In this document: positions 1-6,107 of the stretch, in pieces
How positions within the stretch are numbered: position 1 is the stretch's first letter
Layout: each line of letters opens with the position of its first letter
Assembly (NCBI GenBank): GCA_036380835.1
Contig: DASVDZ010000010.1
Coordinates: 1 to 11,853 of the forward strand
Reading direction: 5' to 3'
DNA from: DASQJL01 sp036380835
GTDB taxonomy: Bacteria; Eisenbacteria; RBG-16-71-46; SZUA-252
DNA: 11,853 bases
Position numbers and translations under genes: made by a program
Notes under the pieces: generated by a model
Seen by the model: the letters and a program-made list of their open reading frames with translations, nothing else
Databases searched by the model: none
Told to the model about the DNA's origin: nothing

Positions 1-117
1 CTGAAGATCGAGCTTCGATACGCCGGCGTCGCGGAGGTCGACGACCTCCTCCGCGCCTTCTTCAACACGTTCCTGCCCGAGCGTCGCGCGGCCGTCTACC
101 GGGATTCGTATCTCTGA
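1..117 (+). CDS. C-terminal end of an unidentified protein (partial)
   Basis: The first 38 codons of the window form an open frame that ends in TGA at 115-117, so this is the 3' end of a gene starting outside the window. The visible tail is amphipathic and probably helical, with the stretch VDDLLRAFFNTFLPERR near its middle. It carries no motif that I can assign to a family. The frame reads through without interruption, and its codons end mostly in G or C like the neighbouring genes, which supports real coding. The next gene starts 59 nt downstream on the same strand, so the two could be co-transcribed. Function is unknown. Confidence 0.6.
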   Translation: MKIELRYAGVAEVDDLLRAFFNTFLPERRAAVYRDSYL

Positions 118-164
118 CCCGTGACCACCACGCCGCCGGGCTCTCTCGCCGCTCGAAGAATTCC

Positions 165-169
165 GGAGG
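165..169 (+). promoter_or_regulatory. Ribosome binding site fixing a TTG start
   Basis: GGAGG lies 7 nt before the TTG codon at 177. No ATG or GTG in the correct frame is available before the signal-peptide hydrophobic core, so this Shine-Dalgarno sequence is the main reason for choosing the TTG start of the M3 peptidase. Confidence 0.7.
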
Positions 170-176
170 TGCCGCT

Positions 177-2240
177 TTGCTCGAACGCGTCCGCCACGCC
201 GCCGCCGCCGCCCTGGGGGCGGCCCTGATGCTCCTCACGACCTTCTCCGTCCCGGCCGCCCGCGCGACCGAGGCCCCGGCTCCCCGCGCCGCGGCGCCCC
301 TCTTCTTCGCCGACCGGCCCGACACCGCGGCCTTCCGGGCGTCGCTCGAGGGCGAGCTCCGGACCGCGCAAGCGGCGCTCGATCGCCTGCTCGGCGTGAC
401 CGGCAAACGGACGGTCGAGAACACGCTCGTGCCGTACAACGAGGCGGCGCTCCACGCCGACAACGCCGGGTACCAGTCGGGGCTCATGGAATCGGTCCAT
501 CCCGACTCCTCCTTCCGCTCCGTGTCGGAGGAGCTGTCCCAGGCGGCGCAGAAGTTCCAGACCGAGCTGAGCCTGAACCGCGGCGTCTACGACGCGATCG
601 CGGCCGTCGACCTGAAGGGAGCCGACGCCGACACCCGGTACCTGGTCGAGAAGACGCTTCGCGACTTCCGGCTCGCGGGCGTGGACAAGGACGAGGCGAC
701 GCGCCGGAAGATCGCCGCGCTCCGCGACGAGCTGGTCAAGATCGGCCAGGAGTTCGATCGGAACATCCGGAACGACTCCCGGACGATCAACGTCGATTCG
801 ATCGTCGACCTGAAGGGACTCCCGAACGACTTCGTCCTCGCCCACATGCCCGGCAAGAACGGAAAGATCTCGATCTCGATCGAGTACCCGGACCGGTTCC
901 CCGTCATGAAGTACGCGGAGAGCGAGGACGTTCGGCGCCGCCTCCAGTACGAATCGATGAATCGCGGCTACCCGAAGAACATGGCGGTGCTCGACCGGCT
1001 GATCGAGAAGCGCTACGAGCTGGCGCGGATCCTCGGCTACAAGACGTGGGCCGACTGCGTCACCGCCGACAAGATGATCGGCACGTCCCGGCGGGCCACC
1101 GACTTCATCGACCGGATCGGGAAGATGGTCGTCGACCAGGCCAAGGTGGACTACAAGGAATACGTGGTGCAGAAGCGGCTCGAGGTCCCCACGGCGACCA
1201 CGGTCAACGTCTGGGAGCTCTCGTACTACGGAAACCTGATCCGGAAGAGCCAGTACGACTTCGACGCGCAGAGCGTGCGCGCCTACTTCCCCTTCGAGGG
1301 GGTGAAGCAGGGGGTGCTCGACGTCACGTCGCGGATCTTCGGCGTCACGTTCCGGAGGATCGAGGACGCCGCGGTCTGGGACCCGAGCGTCGAGGCGTAC
1401 GAGATCCGGGAGGGGGACCGCCTCCTCGGCCGGTTCTTCCTCGATCTCCATCCGCGCCCCGGGAAGTTCAACCACGCGGCGCAGTTCACGATCCGCCAGG
1501 GGTGCGCGGGATTCCAGATCCCCGAGGCCGCGCTGGTCTGCAACCTGCCCGGCGGCAAGCCGAACGATCCGGGGCTCATGGAGCACGCGGACGTGGTGAC
1601 GTTCTTCCACGAGTTCGGCCACCTGCTCCACACCGTCTTCGGCGGGCGGCAGCGCTGGGAGCCTCTGGCGGGCATCTCGACCGAATGGGACTTCGTGGAG
1701 GCGCCGTCGCAGCTGCTCGAGGAATGGTGCTGGAACGCCTCGTCGCTGCAGTCGTTCGCGAAGAACTACCAGACAGGGGAGCCGATCCCCGCCGACGTGG
1801 TCGCGAAGATGCGGCGCGCCGACGCGTTCGGCCGCGCGCTCGACCGGTCGTTCCAGGTCGCGTTGTCGGACCTCTCGCTCCGCCTGTACGATCGCCCGCC
1901 GGCCGAGGTGAACAGCGACTCCGTGGTCGCCCAGGCCTCCCGGGAATTCCTCCCCTACCCGCAGATGCCGAATACCCACTTCCAGTGCGGGTTCGGGCAC
2001 CTCGACGGATACTCGGCGATCTACTACACGTACCTCTGGTCCCAGGTGATCGAGAAGGACCTGTTCAGCCAATTCGACCCCGCGAACCTGCTCGATCCCA
2101 CGACGCCGATCCGCTACCGCAAGGCGATCCTCGACCGCGGGGGGAGCCGGCCGGCGGAGGAGCTGATCCGCGACTTCCTGCATCGCGACTTCAACTACGA
2201 CGCGTTTCGGAAATACCTGGGGGAGGAGTCGGCGCCGTAG
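177..2240 (+). CDS. Exported M3 family zinc oligopeptidase (thimet-oligopeptidase-like)
   Basis: This is a 687-residue zinc endopeptidase of family M3, which cleaves short peptides inside a closed channel. The zinc site is visible: HEFGH at residues 478-482 (H478, E479, H482) followed by the third ligand E508 in FVEAPSQLLE, the arrangement known from thimet oligopeptidase. The substrate-binding loop GHLDGYSAIYYTY starts at H608 and includes Y612, Y616 and Y619. The length matches the family. The N-terminus has a basic start, a hydrophobic core around residues 8-25 and an AxA-type site near residues 28-30, so I infer export to the periplasm, whereas many M3 enzymes are cytosolic. The TTG start is supported by GGAGG 7 nt upstream. 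The gene converges on the hemerythrin-like gene, and nothing links it to the sugar genes. The family call is firm, but the substrate is unknown. Confidence 0.95.
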   Translation: MLERVRHAAAAALGAALMLLTTFSVPAARATEAPAPRAAAPLFFADRPDTAAFRASLEGELRTAQAALDRLLGVTGKRTVENTLVPYNEAALHADNAGYQSGLMESVHPDSSFRSVSEELSQAAQKFQTELSLNRGVYDAIAAVDLKGADADTRYLVEKTLRDFRLAGVDKDEATRRKIAALRDELVKIGQEFDRNIRNDSRTINVDSIVDLKGLPNDFVLAHMPGKNGKISISIEYPDRFPVMKYAESEDVRRRLQYESMNRGYPKNMAVLDRLIEKRYELARILGYKTWADCVTADKMIGTSRRATDFIDRIGKMVVDQAKVDYKEYVVQKRLEVPTATTVNVWELSYYGNLIRKSQYDFDAQSVRAYFPFEGVKQGVLDVTSRIFGVTFRRIEDAAVWDPSVEAYEIREGDRLLGRFFLDLHPRPGKFNHAAQFTIRQGCAGFQIPEAALVCNLPGGKPNDPGLMEHADVVTFFHEFGHLLHTVFGGRQRWEPLAGISTEWDFVEAPSQLLEEWCWNASSLQSFAKNYQTGEPIPADVVAKMRRADAFGRALDRSFQVALSDLSLRLYDRPPAEVNSDSVVAQASREFLPYPQMPNTHFQCGFGHLDGYSAIYYTYLWSQVIEKDLFSQFDPANLLDPTTPIRYRKAILDRGGSRPAEELIRDFLHRDFNYDAFRKYLGEESAP

Positions 2241-2249
2241 GGGCGGCGG

Positions 2250-2263
2250 GGCGCCTTGGCGCG
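2250..2263. terminator. Small GC hairpin between convergent genes (weak terminator candidate)
   Basis: The 24-nt gap between two convergent stop codons contains GCGCCTTGGCGC (2251-2262), which can fold as a 4-bp stem closed by a CUUG tetraloop in the plus-strand transcript. There is no U-tract on either side, so it is not a classical intrinsic terminator. It is the only structure in the gap. Confidence 0.2.
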
Positions 2264-2264
2264 G

Positions 2265-2759
2265 CTATCGCTTCGCGCCGCGCTCGACGCGGAGCGGCGT
2301 CATCACTTCCTTCTCGAACCGCGCGGCGTCGAACGCCTTGTCGAGGTACGGGAGGATGACCTCGTCGGTCACCACGAAGTGCGCCGCGATCAGGCTGAGG
2401 ATTCCGTACGAGAGGTGCATCAGCTTGCCGGGAGGGGATCCCGCGGCGATGGCCTTCTCCAGCGCCTCGACGCGGCGCTGCACGAGCTGGTGCTCGAAGC
2501 GGGCCGCCTCCGTGAGCTTCGACCCTTCCCCGGACGCCCAATCGGCGGCGGGATAGAGCGTGTACTCCTCGGCGCGCGCGTGTGGCGCGATCTGCCGTCG
2601 CACGAAATCGAGCACCTCCCGCGCCATCGACATCTGGTCGAGGGTCGTCTGCTCGTGGAGCTTCTCCAGGCGTTCGGAGAGCGCGCGGAGCGCCGCCGTG
2701 AGTTTCGCGTGTTCGGCGCGGAGCGAGGCCGTCGCCGGCCCTGACTGCGGATTCGCCAT
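2265..2759 (-). CDS. Hemerythrin-like HHE domain protein
   Basis: This 164-residue protein is predicted to be a cytoplasmic four-helix bundle. The spacing of candidate metal ligands matches the hemerythrin HHE family: H17 in the first helix, H60 with E64 (HxxxE), H90, and H127 with D132 (HxxxxD). The second His of the usual HxxxH pair is a Gln (Q94), as is common in bacterial HHE proteins. Members bind a di-iron centre and sense or store oxygen or nitric oxide, or take part in iron and redox homeostasis. The substrate cannot be read here. ATG at 2757-2759 is the only sensible start, and no Shine-Dalgarno precedes it. A TTGACA promoter match sits immediately upstream. The gene is divergent from rpiB and convergent with the M3 peptidase, so it is probably monocistronic. 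Confidence 0.85.
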   Translation of the reverse strand: MANPQSGPATASLRAEHAKLTAALRALSERLEKLHEQTTLDQMSMAREVLDFVRRQIAPHARAEEYTLYPAADWASGEGSKLTEAARFEHQLVQRRVEALEKAIAAGSPPGKLMHLSYGILSLIAAHFVVTDEVILPYLDKAFDAARFEKEVMTPLRVERGAKR

Positions 2760-2768
2760 TGGGGAAGC

Positions 2769-2797
2769 AGTCTCGGCGTTTCGCGGCGCGGTGTCAA
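2769..2797 (-). promoter_or_regulatory. Predicted promoter of the hemerythrin-like gene
   Basis: Read on the minus strand, a perfect TTGACA (2792-2797) is followed after 17 nt by GAGACT (2769-2774), a weak -10. Only 9 nt separate the -10 from the ATG. Transcription would then start about 3 nt before the start codon, giving a nearly leaderless mRNA, in line with the absence of a Shine-Dalgarno. The assignment rests on pattern matching only. Confidence 0.45.
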
Positions 2798-2805
2798 CTC
2801 GGCTG

Positions 2806-2835
2806 TTGCGCCGCGGCGATTCCGGGCCGTACCGT
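2806..2835 (+). promoter_or_regulatory. Possible promoter of rpiB-pgi
   Basis: TTGCGC (2806-2811) and TACCGT (2830-2835) are separated by 18 nt in the 133-nt divergent gap ahead of rpiB. They would give a leader of roughly 50 nt containing the rpiB ribosome binding site GAGGAG (2878-2883). The match is imperfect, and its -35 element lies just upstream of the promoter predicted for the opposing hemerythrin-like gene. Confidence 0.3.
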
Positions 2836-2892
2836 GGAGGGGCGTCGCCGAATCCCGGCGCCGCCACCGCATTCCGCGAGGAGCGCATCCCC

Positions 2893-3345
2893 ATGAAGGT
2901 AGCCATCGGCGCCGACCACGCCGGATTCGAGCTCAAGGAACGGATCAAGCGCCTCCTGACCGACAAGGGGTTCGAGGTGCAGGACGTGGGCACCCACTCC
3001 GCCGAATCGACCGACTACCCCCTCTACGCCTTCCCCGTCGCCGAGGCCGTCCGCGACGGGGTCGCCGACCGGGGCATCCTCGTCTGCGACTCGGGGAACG
3101 GGATCGCCATCGCCGCGAACAAGGTCGAAGGGGTGCGCGCCGCCCTCGCGGTCGACCCCTGGCAGGCCGAGATGTCGCGCCGCCACAACGACGCCAACGT
3201 TCTGGTGCTCGCCTCCAAGCTCACCCCGGCCGGCGAGGAGGCGGCGATCGTCGACGCCTGGTTCGCCGCGCCGTTCGACGGCGGCCGTCACGCTCGGCGC
3301 GTCGGCCAGATCACCGACTACGAACGAGCCCATGAGCGCCGCTAG
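2893..3345 (+). CDS. rpiB: Ribose-5-phosphate isomerase B
   Basis: This 150-residue RpiB/LacAB-family isomerase interconverts ribulose-5-phosphate and ribose-5-phosphate in the non-oxidative pentose phosphate pathway. Family marks are clear: ADHAGFELK at residues 7-15, the catalytic cysteine C65 at the start of the phosphate loop, IAIAANK at 71-77, and RRHNDANVL with H98 and N99. The length equals that of E. coli RpiB. The loop after the cysteine reads CDSGNG rather than the common CGTGxG. The SGNG part resembles mycobacterial RpiB, while the cysteine is of the enterobacterial kind. ATG at 2893 has GAGGAG 9 nt upstream, and the start aligns with family N-termini. Its last 14 nt overlap the start of pgi, which indicates one transcript and coupled translation. 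Confidence 0.95.
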   Translation: MKVAIGADHAGFELKERIKRLLTDKGFEVQDVGTHSAESTDYPLYAFPVAEAVRDGVADRGILVCDSGNGIAIAANKVEGVRAALAVDPWQAEMSRRHNDANVLVLASKLTPAGEEAAIVDAWFAAPFDGGRHARRVGQITDYERAHERR

Positions 3346-5107
3346 CGCCTCGTCGCCGTCGTCGGTGACGCAGGTCGAGCGCGTCGGCGGCCTCGAGGCG
3401 CCCTACCGGGAGACGCTCCGCGCCCTCGTGGACGACGACGCCGTCGCGCGCCTCGCGGCCCGGGGACCGAATCTCTGGAAGGACGACCCCGCCCACGCGG
3501 CCGTCATTCGAGCGCGGCTAGGGTGGCTCGACGCTCCGGAGTGGCTCCGAGGCCGTGTCGGCGAGCTCACGACGTTCGCCTCCGACGTGCGCGGCGCCGG
3601 GTTCACGCGCGTCCTGCTCCTCGGCATGGGAGGCTCGAGCCTCGCGCCGGAGGTGCTTCAGCGCTGCCTGCCGGCCGGCCCGGGGGCTCCCGCGCTCGCG
3701 GTGCTCGACTCCACCGATCCCGCCGCCGTGGCGAACGCCGAGGCGATCGCCCGGCTCTCGCGCACGTTCTTCCTCGTGTCGAGCAAGTCCGGCCGCACGA
3801 TCGAGACGCTCTCGCAGTACCGTTACTTCCGGTCCCGGGTCGAGGGCGAGGGACTCGCCGAGCCCGGATCCCGCTTCGCCGCCGTGACCGATCCGGGGTC
3901 CGCGCTCGAGGCGATCGCGAGGAGCGAAGGGTTCCGCCGTGTCTTCCTGAATCCCGCCGACATCGGCGGACGCTACTCCGCGCTCTCCTATTTCGGAATG
4001 GTGCCGGCCGCGCTCCTCGGCCTCGATCTCGCCGCCCTGGCCGAGCGCGCGGAGGGGGCGCGCGTCGCGTCCCTCTCCCCCGTGCCCGAGCGAAACGGCG
4101 CGCTCCGCCTGGGCGCGCTTCTCGGCGCCGCCGCCCGGGGAGGGCGCGACAAGCTCACCCTCCTGACGTCTCCGTCGCTTCGCCCGTTCGGGTACTGGAT
4201 CGAGCAGCTCGTCGCCGAGAGCACCGGAAAGGAAGGGACGGGCATCGTCCCGGTCGAGGGCGAGCCGCTCGGGGCGGCGCACCACTACGGCGCCGACCGG
4301 ATCTTCGTCTCGATCACCCTCGAGGGCGACCCGGAGCCCGACCTGGCGCGCCTCGAGGGGGAGATCACGCGCACCGGCTCCGCGTGGGTGCGGATCGAGC
4401 TCAAGGACAAAGACCAGATCGCCGGCGAATTCTTCCGCTGGGAGGTGGCGACGGCGATCGCGGCCGCGGTGCTCAGGATCGATCCGTTCGACGAGCCGAA
4501 CGTCCAGGAGAGCAAGGACAACACCCAGGAGATACTGAACGCGTTCGAGCGGACGCGGGCGATGCCGGCGGGCGCGCCCAAGGCGCACGACGAGGACGTC
4601 GAGGTCTACGCCGACGACGCCCTCTGGGAGCGCGTCACCGGGGGCGCCCCGGCGCTCCCCAGCCTCGAGATGGTGCTCCAGCGGTTCCTCGGACTCGCCC
4701 ACCCGGGCGAGTACCTGGCGCTCCTGGGCTACTTCGAGCGGACGGCGGGAACGGAGGCGGCCTTCGCGCTGATGCGGCGCGCCGTGCGGAACGCCACCCA
4801 CCTGCCCGTTCTCCAGGGCTACGGGCCCCGCTACCTCCACTCCATCGGGCAGCTCTTCAAGGGCGGGCCGGCGACGGGGATGTTCCTCATCCTGACGACC
4901 GCGGATCGCGAGGACGTCCCGATTCCCGGGAGCGGCGTGACGTTCGGCCAGCTCAAGGCGGCGCAGGCGCTCGGCGACGTGAAGTCGCTCGGCGAGCACG
5001 GGAAGCCGGTCCTGAGGCTCCACATGACCCGCGGCGTCGAGCCGGGGCTCCAGGCCATCGGCGCGGCGCTCGAGAGAGCGCTCGCGGCCACCTCGGCCAA
5101 GAACTAG
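3332..5107 (+). CDS. pgi: Glucose-6-phosphate isomerase, stand-alone form of the Tal-Pgi fusion type
   Basis: This 591-residue phosphoglucose isomerase interconverts glucose-6-phosphate and fructose-6-phosphate. It has two SIS-like sugar isomerase halves: LGMGGSSLAPEV from residue 97 and the phosphate-binding SSKSGRTIET at 150-159, then GGRYSALS from 212 and AESTGKEG with E296. Further on are NVQESKDNTQE with E393, and GYGPRYLH with H503 and K510 near the C-terminus. The sequence resembles the C-terminal half of bifunctional transaldolase/phosphoglucose isomerase proteins more than E. coli Pgi. Here it stands alone, and transaldolase is a separate gene 1.6 kb downstream. The start at 3332 overlaps rpiB by 14 nt and has no strong ribosome binding site, which suggests coupled translation. 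The stop lies 6 nt from the end of the convergent M48 gene. Confidence 0.93.
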   Translation: MSAASASSPSSVTQVERVGGLEAPYRETLRALVDDDAVARLAARGPNLWKDDPAHAAVIRARLGWLDAPEWLRGRVGELTTFASDVRGAGFTRVLLLGMGGSSLAPEVLQRCLPAGPGAPALAVLDSTDPAAVANAEAIARLSRTFFLVSSKSGRTIETLSQYRYFRSRVEGEGLAEPGSRFAAVTDPGSALEAIARSEGFRRVFLNPADIGGRYSALSYFGMVPAALLGLDLAALAERAEGARVASLSPVPERNGALRLGALLGAAARGGRDKLTLLTSPSLRPFGYWIEQLVAESTGKEGTGIVPVEGEPLGAAHHYGADRIFVSITLEGDPEPDLARLEGEITRTGSAWVRIELKDKDQIAGEFFRWEVATAIAAAVLRIDPFDEPNVQESKDNTQEILNAFERTRAMPAGAPKAHDEDVEVYADDALWERVTGGAPALPSLEMVLQRFLGLAHPGEYLALLGYFERTAGTEAAFALMRRAVRNATHLPVLQGYGPRYLHSIGQLFKGGPATGMFLILTTADREDVPIPGSGVTFGQLKAAQALGDVKSLGEHGKPVLRLHMTRGVEPGLQAIGAALERALAATSAKN

Positions 5108-5113
5108 TCGGCG

Positions 5114-5920
5114 CTAACGGATCCGGGAACGGATCGGGGCGTAGGATTCCGAATCGAACGGCAGCCCGGCGTCGAGCCCCATCCGTTTCTGCTCCGCCCG
5201 ATCGTCCGACACTCGCCGCGCGATTGGATCCGCCTTCCCGGGCGACCCTTCCCAAAACATTCCAGCCGAACCGGTTGAGCCGCCAACCTTCTCCATCGCG
5301 CGAACCAGCCCTTCGGCGTTCAGGCCGACCCGCGTCGCCAGGAGCGAGGCGGAGATGTCCGCGGCGCGCTCCGCGTCGCGCGGATAGCCCCGGAGGACCG
5401 CGTCCAGGGCCCGCTTCGTCTCCTCGCTGGGAGCGCCGTCCCGTGGACTGAGCAGAATCCGCTCCACGCCGTCACGCGAGATCGCGTTGATGATCTCGCC
5501 CATGCCGTCCCGGACGGCGATGTGGGCGATCTCATGGCCGAGGACCCCCGCCAGCTCGGCGCGCGAGGTGAGCCGGGAGAGGAGCCCGGTCGAGAGGTAG
5601 ACGTAGCCGCCGGGGAGCGCGAACGCCTGGGGAGCCGAGTCGGCGAAGACCTGGAACGTGTAGGGGATGCCCGGGCGGTCGGAGAGGCGGGCCATCCGGT
5701 CGCCCAGGGTCCGGACGTAGCCGATGACCGTGGGATCGTCGGCGCTCCGGCGGTCCGCCTGAACGAGCGTCGAGAGGCGCGCCCCGAGCATCCGCTCGTC
5801 CCCGTCCCCCAGCGGCTCCCGGGTGTCCACCGCGCGGCGGGCCGCGCCGCAGCCCGCGAGGAACGGCGCCAAGAGGAGGATCGGCAGGAGGAGGGCGATC
5901 GATCGGTCGGGCACTCGCAT
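5114..5920 (-). CDS. M48-type zinc metalloprotease lipoprotein
   Basis: This 268-residue predicted lipoprotein has a hydrophobic signal segment (about residues 8-22) ending in the lipobox LAGC with C24 as the lipidated cysteine. The protein would be anchored in a membrane and face the periplasm. The protease core has LGHEIAH with HEIAH at residues 129-133 (H129 and H133 as zinc ligands, E130 catalytic). The likely third ligand is E184 in AERAAD, followed by D188, matching the ExxAD motif of M48/BepA/LoiP-like peptidases. Such enzymes degrade misfolded outer-membrane or envelope proteins. No TPR repeats follow the domain, unlike BepA. The ATG at 5918-5920 is preceded by AAGG, but a TTGACC promoter match suggests transcription may start at the ATG itself. 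The gene interrupts the plus-strand sugar genes and is probably transcribed alone. Confidence 0.9.
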   Translation of the reverse strand: MRVPDRSIALLLPILLLAPFLAGCGAARRAVDTREPLGDGDERMLGARLSTLVQADRRSADDPTVIGYVRTLGDRMARLSDRPGIPYTFQVFADSAPQAFALPGGYVYLSTGLLSRLTSRAELAGVLGHEIAHIAVRDGMGEIINAISRDGVERILLSPRDGAPSEETKRALDAVLRGYPRDAERAADISASLLATRVGLNAEGLVRAMEKVGGSTGSAGMFWEGSPGKADPIARRVSDDRAEQKRMGLDAGLPFDSESYAPIRSRIR

Positions 5921-5926
5921 CTTCGT

Positions 5927-5955
5927 ACCTTAGGGCTCTCCCCCGTCCGGGTCAA
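5927..5955 (-). promoter_or_regulatory. Predicted promoter of the M48 lipoprotein gene
   Basis: On the minus strand, TTGACC (5950-5955) is followed after exactly 17 nt by TAAGGT (5927-5932). Six nt separate the -10 from the ATG, so by the usual spacing the transcript would start at the A of the start codon. The AAGG that could serve as a Shine-Dalgarno lies inside this -10 box. This is pattern-based only. Confidence 0.45.
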
Positions 5956-5978
5956 CCGGTCTCCGCTTGGAGCCGCCC

Positions 5979-6008
5979 TTGCGCCCCTTCGCCGCCATGC
6001 GGCATCAT
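5979..6008 (+). promoter_or_regulatory. Possible promoter of the VOC-tal-gnd-zwf-opcA-glk operon
   Basis: TTGCGC (5979-5984) and CATCAT (6003-6008) lie 18 nt apart in the 187-nt divergent gap, the largest non-coding stretch in the window. The same TTGCGC with 18-nt spacing occurs ahead of rpiB. The leader would be about 90 nt. I see no convincing operator or riboswitch fold in the rest of the gap. Confidence 0.3.
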
Positions 6009-6107
6009 TCGACGTGGCGACCCGGCGGGGTGGCTGGCCCGTCTCGGCCGCCCACGCCGAACCCGGAGCCGGCCTCGCGCCGGAAGGATGCGCACAAGGA
6101 GGAGCCC

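Noticed and set aside
96..2183. A 695-codon open frame on the minus strand opposite the M3 peptidase
   Set aside because: It lies wholly opposite a gene with intact catalytic motifs. Its translation is dominated by Arg, Val, Leu, Asp and Glu with no motif, as expected for antisense frames in GC-rich DNA.
2560..2892. Upstream extension of rpiB by 111 codons
   Set aside because: It runs antisense through the hemerythrin-like gene. The family N-terminus and a GAGGAG site both mark 2893 as the start.
2760..2993. Upstream extension of the hemerythrin-like protein into rpiB
   Set aside because: The first 78 codons would be antisense to rpiB and its leader. The domain begins right after the ATG at 2759, and a promoter match lies between the two.
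5116..5135. Direct repeat AACGGATC twice at 12-nt spacing near the pgi/M48 junction
   Set aside because: It lies in the last codons of the M48 gene and simply encodes the repeated Arg-Ile-Arg end. It is too short to suggest a site or a terminator.
5967..6107. Earlier in-frame ATG for the VOC protein, adding 47 residues
   Set aside because: The added residues lack any motif, the upstream ATG has no ribosome binding site, and a strong AAGGAGG lies just before 6108.
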